64,000 nt of DNA from Tipula vernalis (GCA_958295665.1 OY282560.1:86404311-86468310), one strand, 5' to 3'. Counted from the first letter of the stretch, positions 53,101 through 62,265 are shown. Numbers and translations: made by a program. The notes: generated by a model from the sequence alone, not told the origin.

Positions 53101-53350
53101 ATCAGGTAGCATACCAGGCCCGGAAACATTCATAATTTTAGATAAATTAAAATATATACAGAACGAGGAGCAAATACCCATCATCTATCACATCAGCAGA
53201 AAATCAAACGAGAAGGGATTTGACCCAACGAAGTTCACAACTACAACAATACTCAATCTAAGATTTGATACATCGTTCAACCGAAAAACACAGGATAAAC
53301 ACAGAAGACAACTAGCAAAATATTGGTGGCTTAATACACCAACAATCTAG
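50102..53350 (+). CDS. LINE ORF2: AP-endonuclease and reverse transcriptase
   Basis: The 1082-residue frame carries an N-terminal exonuclease/endonuclease/phosphatase domain that nicks the target DNA: NETKL, GDFNARH at 151-157, and a GDH motif with D229-H230 where SDH is usual. The central reverse transcriptase copies the RNA at the nick. Its motifs are NYRPISLLSNLGKTYE, FGFRHEHSTTHAI, FIDMEKAFESVW with catalytic D672, GLQQGSITAPLLFNLY, YADD at 764-767 and KYLGVHID. The C-terminus has the Jockey-like segment TLIRPIITYACPIW. No RNase H domain is recognisable. All catalytic residues are present and the frame is intact, so the protein is probably functional. Translation likely depends on reinitiation at the ATGA overlap with ORF1. 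Confidence 0.95.
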   Translation: MSSTKIIALNVNSMVSITRRINLLKFINQHNPEIMLLNETKLNYKHNIEFKNYITIRQDRTINQQGGGTAILIKDHIKHEHILDSKIQQLSGIETTIIKITLENNNNLYVIAIYCTSNHQILTTTQFEEEWNKIFKILNLNNDKNYYIIAGDFNARHSEWGNQINDRRGTKLNLWISENETIYRAKVYKPDKPTIPRTGNYIDIAILDNRLSILTQNGNEIPTLTYDGDHKAIVVTILNTGWVVNNTAEQPHITYNLSKTQWEKWRSTLSNRHKQYLRGTGLPSIIPTDRNIEDQEIEGYINIITELIKQSLTTKTRKTRRINNMECFTNKTIENLYKHKRFMISTIKRAKRNGTITAQNTITYKALIQRINELIAQNIKIEINEQLKKKMQAIKPNGKMFATLKKIGTEKYKIQNHHLTIPENEITKLAALNIDWTSLPKHNQEFISHNQYYNLKILGYYIENNTQYNPALGKKMHEEAILNTVQKIKNEHKRIKDNKLTTTTFSSTNKANEPAQSDSQDYFITTPELKGILKCMNNKKSYGLDMLPSIAMKQLPDEFVMEICTLFNHLLNNKSFPKCWKTAKIYPIRKKNKDPAKAENYRPISLLSNLGKTYEIIIANKLYEYTTKNNLIPDNQFGFRHEHSTTHAIAKLTADVCQNLNNKKCTGAIFIDMEKAFESVWLDGLLFKLNKMKCPAELIQILHEMLYDRNFKTTNGTEITNHIFKLHNGLQQGSITAPLLFNLYTKDLIESSTLNSEMVQCIAYADDITLYSSNIKIKNIEDSLQAAINYTNDFLHTWRIKLNEKKCETILFRKSVGHATNDTKQNWNKFKITINNEQLPNKSIIKYLGVHIDKFCYLNEHVKMQLDKARRAFIANRRIFRAKYINSNVKRTCYQTLIRPIITYACPIWFNLNPNNMEKIRIFERRCVRHCNGQFRKVNHEDRHYISNKRQYEKFKSDRIDLHIIKLIRQHILRSTNNTNNSMIYGPYYTNPQILINSITSGSIPGPETFIILDKLKYIQNEEQIPIIYHISRKSNEKGFDPTKFTTTTILNLRFDTSFNRKTQDKHRRQLAKYWWLNTPTI

Positions 53351-53682
53351 CTAATTAAACATAGTACAATTCAATTAGGTTAAGTAGCTCAATCCAAATT
53401 TTAAAAAAAACAACATAATCGGTCATTTTAATTAAGCAAATTTTAGACCAACAAAAAAAATGCAAACACATTAATTTATGGTACATAAATTAAACAAATC
53501 AAAAAACATAAAACATCAATTAAAACATACCTAGCCGGAGAATCCTAATATGGGAGCAGTGGCTTCATAAGAAATTTAACGGATCTCGATTTTCTTATAT
53601 ATTATCTTTAATCATCTAACAAATTATTGTAAAATATTAATGCTTGAAATAAAGAAACAATATTATAAAAAAAAAAAAAAAA

Positions 53683-53695
53683 ATGAAGGAGTGTT
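53683..53695. repeat. 13-bp LINE target-site duplication, right copy
   Basis: ATGAAGGAGTGTT follows the A-run ending at 53682 and leads back into the foldback arm (GTGCGAAAGGTTTG). Confidence 0.9.
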
Positions 53696-53894
53696 GTGCG
53701 AAAGGTTTGTAGTTCGATTCTTCAAACTTCCGACTTTATTATTTTTTTTAAGCAAAAATTTGATTTTTTTTTATTTCCACGAATTTTATACCAAATTTTT
53801 TTTTGTAGCGATCTCGAGATCCCAATTAATCTTCTCGGATTATCCCCATTTCAAAATTTTTCATCTAAAAACAAATTTTTCGTTGGCGTTGCTT

Positions 53895-53949
53895 AGATTC
53901 GAATTCCAGACCTCCTTCACTCCACTCCATCATCTTACTACCTCAGCTA
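53895..53949 (-). promoter_or_regulatory. tRNA-like split promoter, mirror copy
   Basis: This is the minus-strand counterpart of the module at 45460-45514. TAGCTGAGGTAG (53949-53938) is followed by AATTCGAATCT (53905-53895). The A-box match is kept, and the B-box has decayed to about 8 of 11. Confidence 0.45.
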
Positions 53950-54192
53950 TCTTATCATATACAAGTTAATATACATTTGTTTGTTTTATGCAATCAAAAC
54001 AAATGTGTCTATAATATGTCGATATGGTGACATCTCTGTTAGGGCATATGTACTACATTTACTATAAAGTGTTTCTGCTAAGTGCTGAAATATTTGGTTT
54101 TGCTTAAAAGAGGGCGTGTGTTTTACTTTTGTAAAAATGTCTAAAACTCGATTTTTTTAAATAATTAATTAATTACGTAACATTATTGTTTG

Positions 54193-54260
54193 CTTTTTTA
54201 ATTTTTGTTGAATGTTAATTAAGTACTAACGTAATTAACATTCAACAAAAATTAAAAAAG
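54193..54260. repeat. Perfect 29-bp inverted repeat with 10-bp loop
   Basis: The arm at 54193-54221 (begins CTTTTTTAATTTTTG, ends GTTAATTA) and the arm at 54232-54260 are exact reverse complements, separated by AGTACTAACG. It could form a very stable hairpin or cruciform. Its function is unknown. Confidence 0.95.
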
Positions 54261-54398
54261 TAAAATTAGCGTTCACAGCTTATGTGATTGTCGTGAAGAA
54301 GAAAAAATTGTAATTGAATTTATCTGTATTAGTACGATTCGCTAGTATATAAAGCACAGGACATTCTGTATATATAGAATGTAAATTGTGGTATAGTC

Positions 54399-54471
54399 AG
54401 TCCAGTCGCCGCGGCCTGATGAGAGGATTGATTTTTTCATAATCATAAGCTCATCAGTTCGAAACTGGATT
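54399..54471 (+). ncRNA. Candidate hammerhead ribozyme (open at stem III)
   Basis: The core positions of a hammerhead are all present. CTGATGA lies at 54416-54422 followed by G, then C-GAAA at 54460-54464, and the pair A54464-T54406 is followed by the cleavage base C54407. Stem III is 8 bp with one G-U (AGTCCAGT 54399-54406 with ACTGGATT 54464-54471). Stem I would be the short GCCGCGGC (54408-54415). Stem II is weak: three pairs next to the core, then an asymmetric loop and a TGATT/AATCA hairpin (429-433 with 441-445). A competing 8-bp hairpin, CTGATGAG with CTCATCAG (54416-54423 and 54450-54457), would bury the core. A TATA-like TATATAAAG lies about 50 bp upstream. Hammerheads are known in Penelope-like elements and satellites, but this one is outside, and opposite in strand to, the neighbouring element. 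Confidence 0.5.
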
Positions 54472-55077
54472 GAATTCTCTTACAATCTTCGGAACATATT
54501 AAATTATAAATTATTAATTATTGTTTGTTGTTAAACATTATTATTGCATTAAAATAATATGGATTAGTTGTACTAAATATTCTGGTAACGAAATCGCCAT
54601 AAATTCAAAAAGCAAAGTACTCATAAAATTTAGCAAGAGTAGTTGCGTGCAGTCAGAAGTACTTGTGTGTACTTTGCCACGTTAAATGGAATCCAGCAAA
54701 TGCCCATATTTTCGAAAACCTTCGGGTGCTAAGCCAACTTCGCACTATATAAACCCGGAAATCTGGATAATTCCAAGAATCTCAAGAAGAATGAAAAAAT
54801 AGTCGAAAAATTAACTTAATAAAATACAATCAATACAATTTTAAATATTTATTCAATTTAAATATTTATTTTATTATTATATTTTTTGCGAATAATGCTT
54901 CTTATTGTGAAATAGTTTCTTATTTTGCTTCAATATCGATTTCGATGCTATAGCATCATCGTCAGTTGACTTACTTATTAAATTATTTCGCATTTTTTCA
55001 ATCCTTTTTATACTAAACTTTTTTGGAATTTCAATGGTTGCGCCGCACAATTTTTTGATTGAGAAACGATTTTCTGG

Positions 55078-57282
55078 TTACGTTGATTGCATGTTGATTA
55101 TTAAATCGTATAGTTTATTTGTTGCAGTGTTTATTCTGTTGTTCAACATACATCGGTTGTCTTTATTTCTATATATTTCGAATTCTTCGGTTCGACTAAG
55201 CACATCCCCTTTCTTCATTCTATGTAGTACTTGTAAATTTGCTTCATAACTTGTATAATTATGCTGTGTAGAATTAATATGCTGAGCGAATTTTGATTCA
55301 GGGTTGATTTTTCCGATTGATTTTACATGCTCCCTAAATCTTTCTTTAAAGGATCGGCCTGTTTGTCCTAAATAAAATGCCTGACAATCTGAGCATGTTA
55401 ATTTGTACACCCCCGTATCCAAAGTTTCGTTACTCCTGTTCTTGATTAATTTGCCTAATTTATTATTGGTTTTGTGCGCCAGAGTATAACCAAAATGCTT
55501 AAAGACTTTTTGAATTTTTATACTAGTATGACTCCAATCCATACTTATATATTTTGCATCATCACCACCACAATTTAGACTGGTATACCCCCGATATTCC
55601 ATTTTGCTCTTGCATCCATAATTCATCCTCTCTATATCTGCTGCTTGGTACCCATTTTGGTGAGCGATGTATTTAACGTTCCCCAGCTCTACATTGTAGT
55701 TTTCATCAGACATTGGAATACTGTTTAGCCTGTGGATCATATGGCGGTATGCTGCTATCTTTTGTTGATACGGGTGATGTGACTTTTGATGAATCGTTTG
55801 GCATGTTTGCGTAGGCTTTCTGAAAATTTGGAATTTATGTTTTTGATTTAAATTTTTTATTGTTAGGTCCAAAAAATTTATAGATTTATTATTTTCAATT
55901 TCTAATGTGAATTTTAATTTTGTGTGGATTCCATTTAAATAACTATTAAGTTGGTCCAGCTGTCTGCTCGTTCCACTAAATAATATCAATATGTCATCCA
56001 CATATCTATGCCAATATTGGATTTTTCCGAAAAACTGATTTCTATCGTTCAAAATATACGTGTTTTCCATATGATTTAAAAATATATTGGCCAAAGTTCC
56101 GGATAATGGGCTTTCCATAGGTAGACCATCTTTTTGAATATAGAATCTCTCTTCATGTTTAAAATAATTTTGACGTGTGATTTCTTCCAATAACGCGATA
56201 ACCTCGTTTACGATATGTGCATCTATCCGTTTCTCCATCAAAAGTCGTCTTGTAATTACTATTGTTTCTTCTACTGGAATGTTCGTATACATATTCGTAA
56301 CATCAAAAGATGCTAACTTTCCGTTCCTCGGTATGTTTACCTCCTCAATTTTGTTCACCAGTTCTAAATTATTTTTGACGGAATGGTCATTTTCTATACA
56401 AATATTGTTATATAGCCATTGGTTCAAGTGTTTTGCAATTTTGAAGGCCGGCGCTGATGTGAAGTTTACGATCGGTCTCATTGGCATATCCACCTTATGA
56501 ATTTTGGGCATGCCTCTGATTATCAGGATTGTTGGCTTAATCACTTTATTTAGTCGGATTTCTCTACTGCTCATAAAATGCCTCGACTTACTGATAACAG
56601 CCTTGATACTAACATTATATCTGGCCGTCGGGTCATCGTTACACTCCTGAATCCCGTTGTTTATAATGAACTCATCAATTTTCGTGTTGTATTCCCGTTT
56701 GCTCATTATTACGACTGTATTCCCTTTGTCTGCTTTAACAATCACCGCATCGTTGTTGCTTATTTTGCTCCTTATGCTGATGGCCGTTTTATTCTCGCTA
56801 TTATGTGTAGCTGGACCTTGACCAATTTCGTCCTTAATCTTGTCAACCACTATACTCCTAATATCAGCTTGATGTTCTAAATTTGTTTTTGTGATAGCGT
56901 TCTCGATGCTCATTAAGAATCTCCGTTGATTATTGGAATTGTTAAGTGGCGCTATATTGTACTTCAGACCTTTTTCTAACAATGCTACCTCCTTATTGTC
57001 GAATTGAATATTAGTGTGGTTCTCAATCATATGGTGGAACTGATGGGTTGTAGTTGGTACATTCGACGAATAATTTGCCATGTTGTTTCTCACGGTAACT
57101 AGTGCTTTTAACTTCCTTCTTATGGTATACCTCTTGGTCTGCAATCTCGTTTCTACCAGCTCACTGACATGTTCTAATATTTCGACGTATTCTAAATAAT
57201 GGAAATATCTAGCAATCCGTAACTGTAGATTGTATACTTCCATTGTTAATCTATTGATTTTCGTATATAGATTGTCAGGCAT
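55078..57282 (-). CDS. Penelope-like reverse transcriptase with GIY-YIG endonuclease
   Basis: The 734-residue frame has the RT signatures of the Penelope family: MRPIVNFTSAPAFKIAKHL, ASFDVTNMYTNIPVEET with the first catalytic aspartate, GLPMESPLSGTLANIF, and YVDD at 427-430. INFLDLTI and the long basic linker follow. The C-terminal GIY-YIG nuclease spans about 624-665 (GVYKLTC, YLGQTGRSFKERFREH, where YLG replaces YIG). The protein primes reverse transcription at a nick and is related in its RT to telomerase. No frameshift is seen. The start codon lies inside the 14 bp shared with the inverted tail copy (57269-57282), so the natural N-terminus may have been lost and the first four or five residues may be junction-derived. 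Confidence 0.92.
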   Translation of the reverse strand: MPDNLYTKINRLTMEVYNLQLRIARYFHYLEYVEILEHVSELVETRLQTKRYTIRRKLKALVTVRNNMANYSSNVPTTTHQFHHMIENHTNIQFDNKEVALLEKGLKYNIAPLNNSNNQRRFLMSIENAITKTNLEHQADIRSIVVDKIKDEIGQGPATHNSENKTAISIRSKISNNDAVIVKADKGNTVVIMSKREYNTKIDEFIINNGIQECNDDPTARYNVSIKAVISKSRHFMSSREIRLNKVIKPTILIIRGMPKIHKVDMPMRPIVNFTSAPAFKIAKHLNQWLYNNICIENDHSVKNNLELVNKIEEVNIPRNGKLASFDVTNMYTNIPVEETIVITRRLLMEKRIDAHIVNEVIALLEEITRQNYFKHEERFYIQKDGLPMESPLSGTLANIFLNHMENTYILNDRNQFFGKIQYWHRYVDDILILFSGTSRQLDQLNSYLNGIHTKLKFTLEIENNKSINFLDLTIKNLNQKHKFQIFRKPTQTCQTIHQKSHHPYQQKIAAYRHMIHRLNSIPMSDENYNVELGNVKYIAHQNGYQAADIERMNYGCKSKMEYRGYTSLNCGGDDAKYISMDWSHTSIKIQKVFKHFGYTLAHKTNNKLGKLIKNRSNETLDTGVYKLTCSDCQAFYLGQTGRSFKERFREHVKSIGKINPESKFAQHINSTQHNYTSYEANLQVLHRMKKGDVLSRTEEFEIYRNKDNRCMLNNRINTATNKLYDLIINMQST

Positions 57283-57845
57283 TTTATTTAGGACAAACGG
57301 GCCGATCCTTTAAAGAAAGATTTAGGGAGCATGTAAAATCAATCGGAAAAATCAACCCTGAATCAAAATTCGCTCAGCATATTAATTCTACACAGCATAA
57401 TTATACAAGTTATGAAGCAAATTTACAAGTACTACATAGAATGAAGAAAGGGGATGTGCTTAGTCGAACCGAAGAATTCGAAATATATAGAAATAAAGAC
57501 AACCGATGTATGTTGAACAACAGAATAAACACTGCAACAAATAAACTATACGATTTAATAATCAACATGCAATCAACGTAACCAGAAAATCGTTTCTCAA
57601 TCAAAAAATTGTGCGGCGCAACCATTGAAATTCCAAAAAAGTTTAGTATAAAAAGGATTGAAAAAATGCGAAATAACTTAATAAGTAAGTCAACTGACGA
57701 TGATGCTATAGCATCGAAATCGATATTGAAGCAAAATAAGAAACTATTTCACAATAAGGGGCACTTATTCGCAAAAATTATAATAATAAAATAAATATTT
57801 AAATTGAATAAATATTTAAAATTGTATTGATTGTATTTTATTAAT
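57269..57845 (+). pseudogene. Inverted 3'-tail copy of the Penelope-like element
   Basis: This plus-strand copy of the element's 3' end begins inside the GIY-YIG domain (FYLGQTGRSFKERFREH) and runs open to the same stop (NMQST, TAA at about 57580). It continues through the 3' tail to TATTTTATTAA. It lacks the RT and is truncated at its 5' side, exactly at the junction with the full frame on the other strand. Confidence 0.9.
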
Positions 57846-58228
57846 TTAATGTGAAATATCCACAAACACCGGAATCATGGATTTCGTTTATAAGAAAAAT
57901 TAACACATTTTGTGATGTTTTTTTATCCTTACCGAATCTAGAAATGCTCGATAATGTTGATTTTCTTGAGAAATTCCAAGTTTTTGCGAAGATTTCGAAT
58001 AAAATTAGTATTCTAGAATAATCTTAAAAAATCAATAAATCACAACAATCTGTGATTAAAAAAAATATCTCAATGCTTAGCAATTCAAAAGAACAAAAAA
58101 AAATCTTTCTCGGGAAAATAACTGGAAGACGTCGCATAATCTCGAAAATGCCGAATAATTTCGATGCTAAAGCAGTTAACGCTATTCAACTCCAGGCATC
58201 CAGGTTAATCCAAACAACTTAAAACCTC
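57846..58228. other. Short non-coding spacer
   Basis: The sequence is A+T-rich. I see no open frame of quality, RNA gene or repeat. Confidence 0.5.
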
Positions 58229-59770
58229 GGATTTCAATGAGTGTGAAGTTCATGCTAAAAAAAATAACAAAAAAATTATACTGTTAAATTAGCTATTTTC
58301 CAAGTGGAATTTAAATTTTTTGTAATTTTGGATTTTTTGTACCACTAAACAGATTCTTTTCATCAGGAAACAGGTTCTTTTCATCGTTTTCAGATAGCTG
58401 GACCATCTGTTTATCTCGTTAAGCAAAAGCATCCAATTGTGTTGAACATTACTTCAATTCAGATAATTTAAAAGTTGACTGATTTTTGATGGTTTAAATA
58501 ATTATTTAGCGTCGATCCTGGAAACGTTCCATAGGTCCTGCACATTTCTTAGAATAGCTAAGTCATATAGCGGTCAATGTAACCAAGCAGATCCAATTAT
58601 AATGAACTATAATATATTTCACAGTTTTTGGAATTTTTAATAATTTACCATTATATAAAAGTTTTATATCGCCGACCGCAGAGATGTCCACAAGGTCTTG
58701 CTTATATTTTCGGATAACTTGGCCATGTGCCAGTCTTTGTGGTCAATCTTATCCAATTGTGATGAACTATATACTATACGTCACAGAATTTCGAATTTTT
58801 AATAATTTTATTGGTTTTAAAAATTGTATCTCCGATCACAGAGATGTCCACAATGTCTGGCCTATATTTTTGGTTAAATTGACCATATGCGAACCTACTT
58901 GGCCAAATTTATCCAATTGTGATGAACTATACTATACTTCACAGAATTTAGAATTTTTAATAATTTTATTGGTTTTAAAAATTGTTGTATCTCCGATCAC
59001 AGAGATGCCCACATTATTAAAAATTCTAAATTCTTTGAAGTATAGTATAGTTCATCACAATTGGATAAGGTTGGCCACGTAGACTGGCATATGGCCAAGT
59101 TATCCAAAAATATAGAAAAGACATTGTGGACACCTCTGTGATCGGAGATACAATTTTTAAAACCAATAAAATTATTTAAAATTCGAAATTCTGTGAAGTA
59201 TAGAATAGTTCATCGCAATTGGATAAGATTGACCACGTAGACTGGCATATGGTCAAGGTATCCAAAAATATAGGCAAGACCTTGTGGACATCTCTGCGGT
59301 CGTCGATATAAAACTTTTAAAATAATGGAAAAATATTAAAAATTCCAAAAACTGTGAAATATATTATAGTTCATTATAATTGGTTCTGCTTGGTGACATT
59401 GACCGCTACATGGCTTAGCTATTCTAAGAAATGTGCGGGACCTTCGGGACATTTCAAGGATCAACGCTAAATAATTATTTAAACCATTAAAAATCAGTCA
59501 ACTTTTAAATTATCTGAATTGTAGTAATGTTCAACACAAATGGATGTTTTTGGTTAACGAGATAAACAGATGGTTCAGCTATCTGAGAACGATGAAATGA
59601 ACCTGTTTCCTGATGAAAAGAACCTGTTTAGTGGTACGAAAAATCCAAAATTACAAAAAATTTAAATTTTCATATAATTTAAATTCCAATTGGAAAATAT
59701 CTAATTTAACAGTGTAATTTTTTGTTAATTTTTTTAATACCATAAACTTCACACTCATGAATTTCAAGCA
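58229..59770. repeat. Long palindromic (foldback) element, about 1.54 kb
   Basis: The outer ends TTTCAATGAGTGTGAAG (58230) and CTTCACACTCATGAA (59746-59762) are inverted. Similarity runs inwards through GGTACCACTAAACAG-like, TTAGCGTCGATCC and CCAATTATAATGAAC segments to a centre near 59010. Each arm also contains imperfect direct repeats of about 160 bp marked by CAGAGATGTCCACA (58679, 58840, 59000). No transposase frame is inside. It resembles a foldback or long-TIR non-autonomous transposon, family unknown. Confidence 0.85.
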
Positions 59771-62265
59771 TTATACGTTTATGATTTTTTCCGAAATTGC
59801 GGCAAAACGTGATTACGAGAACGTTTCCGAGTTCTCGTAATAACGCTTACATAATCGTGTTTTCTCATAATTGCGACTTTGAGAATTGAAATTCGTAACT
59901 GGAAAGTCAAAATACGAGAATACTTATTAGACACTCTACTGAAAATCGTTAATAACTCATAACCGGTTTTAAAGAATGGTTCTTGAAAATTTCAAGATCC
60001 CTTGCTCTGAATTTAAAAATTTTATCAGAGATAAATTATTAATTGGTAGCAGCAAAATCTCAAGCAGAAAGAGTAAAAATAAAAAATAAATAAAAATATC
60101 GAAAAGATTTCGAACACATCCGTGTAAATGTTTCTTTTTTACATTCTTTTAAATTAGCTTCTCAAAACTCCCCGTTCGTAAACGATACTTGTGTGTTGGC
60201 CACACCTCAATTTTTTTCTATCAATTACGTTAGTAACTTTTAATTTTGGGATCCCTTGAGTTCAAAAAATTGGGTTTCGAAGTGGTATCTGTGTCTGTCG
60301 ATCTATCTATCTGTCTGTGTCCTCTCTAGAGCGCAGATGGTTTAACCTTTAACCAATCGAACTAAAACTTCATAGTTAAATGTTTTTCTTAAATTGGGAG
60401 GTCCTACTGAATTTTAATGAAAATTGGCCAACTCGAAGTGGCGGCTTTATGTTACCTCAATTATTTTATCTGACCTCTGGCCGGTTGGACCATTTTAGAA
60501 AGTTGGCAACCGTATACTTAGGGTGCAACTCTAAGATAGAATATAAATTTGATATTTATTTCAATTTAGAAATTACTGATTTCTTAAATCAATCCTAATT
60601 TTAAGTATGAACGCCTCAAATTTGTTTTCCAAAGTTTCCAGGATTTATAAATCATCATTAGAATGATGGTCGTATACAACAGAACAGCTTGTTAAATGTA
60701 AAAAATGAATGATCGGAAAATTTCACAAGCATCAATTCAGGGATTTGGCAATCCTTCCACTAAACTAAATTACCATACAGAAGCTTCAAAGCATTTATTG
60801 TCACTTCAATTCCAAATGTTTAAGTTTGTCATTTTCATTTTGCCCGCCCAACGATGAATATTTATCAAATTCTGATTATAGAAGACGTAAAACTTCAATT
60901 CAAAAAATTCTGAACTAAAATTGATGTTCTAATTTCATCTCATTCATCCTCAGATCGTGATTAAAGAAAACGCTCTAAAAATTACTGTTTGTAAATACCC
61001 CATAATACACAATACAACAACATCACACAGAAAATGACAAATTGCAATATCATTTAGGAATTTTTCGGACTTTTGTGTTATTTATAACGTTCTCAGATAT
61101 AATAATAACACATAACTCTTCTCTTGTGTGTGACTGATATTTCTTTGTGTGCCCATCAGTTTACACCTTTTGGCGGATTCACAAAGAATTTCTTTTAGTT
61201 GAGGTAAATATTTTTTTTAAAAAAATTTTTAATAATAGAATTTTACTCTGAAAAATATAATCATCTTATTAATATTAAGAGAGATATTGAATAACATTCA
61301 CGGTTACGAAGACACACACATGGCATATAAACAAGTGACACATATCGTCGTGGTAAAGTTATGTATAGAATGGGGGAGCATATGTCGATCAGATTGTTTT
61401 GATTTATTCGTGTTGTGCTTATTTTTGAACTACTAAAATTTCATCTTCATCGCGACATAAGTTTAGGACTACATACAGAAATTTATTTTTATCTTCACAA
61501 TATACAAACAGTACACAAATAACAAATCCAAAAATGCTAATGTCAAGGTTATTTTCTTTTAAAAGTTTATTTTTAGCATATACGACCGTTTGTGGTATAA
61601 GAATAATTAATTTATTTCTTTTTTTTGTAATTCTTAAAACAAATCCTAAGACTCCGTGAAAATTTTGCAAAATATTTGCGAGCGAACACACAAGAATTTA
61701 TTAATTTTGTATATGTGTGTGTGTGTGTGTGTGTGTGCTATTTTATTATATTTCGTGTGTAAAACAATAATATTTGTTGTTTTGTATGCATGCGGTGAAT
61801 GCACATGGTCCCAAAAAGTTGAAATCCAAAAATAACTTTTGTGTGCTATAAATAAAACAAAAGCAAAAATTAATTTTGTTTCCGGTGAAAAAAATAAAAA
61901 TAAAAAAATTCTCGAAATTATTGTTTTTGTGTACCGATTACCGCGAAGCTGCTATTGGATGCGTTTTTTGTTTATATGTACACCTTTAAAAATAAGCGAT
62001 TGATTAGCGCGGCCTTGTCAAATAAGTCGACCTCTATCTTCTCGATAATGTTTTCAATTTCTAGTTCGAATCATACTAAGAAAAAGTTATGCATTGATTG
62101 ACGAATTCCGTACAAGTACTTTTGTATTAATATGATTAAATCTTATTGGAACACATTTCGTAAAGCATACCGTTTGAAACGCCATTTTTTAAAAAGCGGA
62201 ATCAAGGGTAAACTATATTTTGGATTGAGTCTTGGCTCAGAAAACCTTATGTCGAGTTCGATTGG
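59771..62265. other. A+T-rich non-coding stretch
   Basis: I find no gene-quality frame, tRNA or intact mobile element. Short low-complexity tracts include ATCTATCTATCTGTCTG near 60300. A 90-codon minus-strand frame at 61419-61691 has no recognisable domain and sits in biased sequence, so I do not call it a gene. Confidence 0.5.
61714..61737. repeat. (TG)n microsatellite
   Basis: This is an uninterrupted run of 12 TG units. Confidence 0.97.

Larger units (their letters stand above)
48367..53682 (+). mobile_element. Full-length Jockey-type non-LTR retrotransposon
   Basis: The element of about 5.3 kb is bounded by a 13-bp target-site duplication. It has a 5' untranslated region of several hundred bases, a coiled-coil frame, ORF1, ORF2, a 3' untranslated region of about 330 bp and a 3' A-run (53667-53682) preceded by AAATAAAG. 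Intact ORF1 and ORF2, a complete 5' end and a perfect duplication indicate a recent, possibly active insertion. ORF1 with a pre-C2HC region and three zinc knuckles, and ORF2 without RNase H, point to the Jockey group. The exact clade is not certain. It sits inside the right arm of the foldback, within a tRNA-like module. Confidence 0.93.
53683..54080 (-). repeat. Right arm of the compound foldback, piece 3
   Basis: This is the reverse complement of about 45350-45735, starting with the duplicated LINE target ATGAAGGAGTGTT. It contains two B-box-like motifs (53711-53721 plus, 53895-53905 minus). Similarity to the left arm fades beyond AGTGTTTCTGC near 54080. Confidence 0.8.
54091..54809. other. 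Non-coding spacer between foldback and Penelope-like element
   Basis: Apart from the 29-bp palindrome and the hammerhead candidate it holds two TATA-like sites on the plus strand (TATATAAAG near 54349, CTATATAAACC near 54747) and no coding frame. It may be part of an unrecognised element. Confidence 0.5.
54810..57845 (-). mobile_element. Penelope-like retroelement with inverted tail at its 5' end
   Basis: The minus-strand element comprises one RT/GIY-YIG frame, a 3' tail to about 54815 and, fused to its 5' end, an inverted copy of its own last 575 bp or so (57269-57845). The two inverted segments appear nearly identical, with very few mismatches (e.g. ACAGGCC against ACGGGCC), so the copy is young. 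Mixed direct and inverted partial copies at the ends are a known feature of Penelope-like elements. No convincing target-site duplication was found. Confidence 0.88.

Noticed and set aside
55034..55249. 71-codon frame identical to one at 57410-57625
   Set aside because: Both are antisense to the Penelope-like coding end. Their identity simply reflects the inverted duplicate.
58684..59082. Plus-strand 132-codon frame
   Set aside because: It crosses the centre of the palindrome and repeats itself because of the ~160-bp tandem units. It is not a protein gene.
59612..59650. Second hammerhead-like core (CTGATGA...GAAAA)
   Set aside because: The closing G-C pair of stem II is missing and no complementary stem III with the cleavage triplet exists upstream.
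61419..61691. Minus-strand 90-codon frame
   Set aside because: No domain, no supporting context, and A+T-rich biased sequence. It is compatible with chance.
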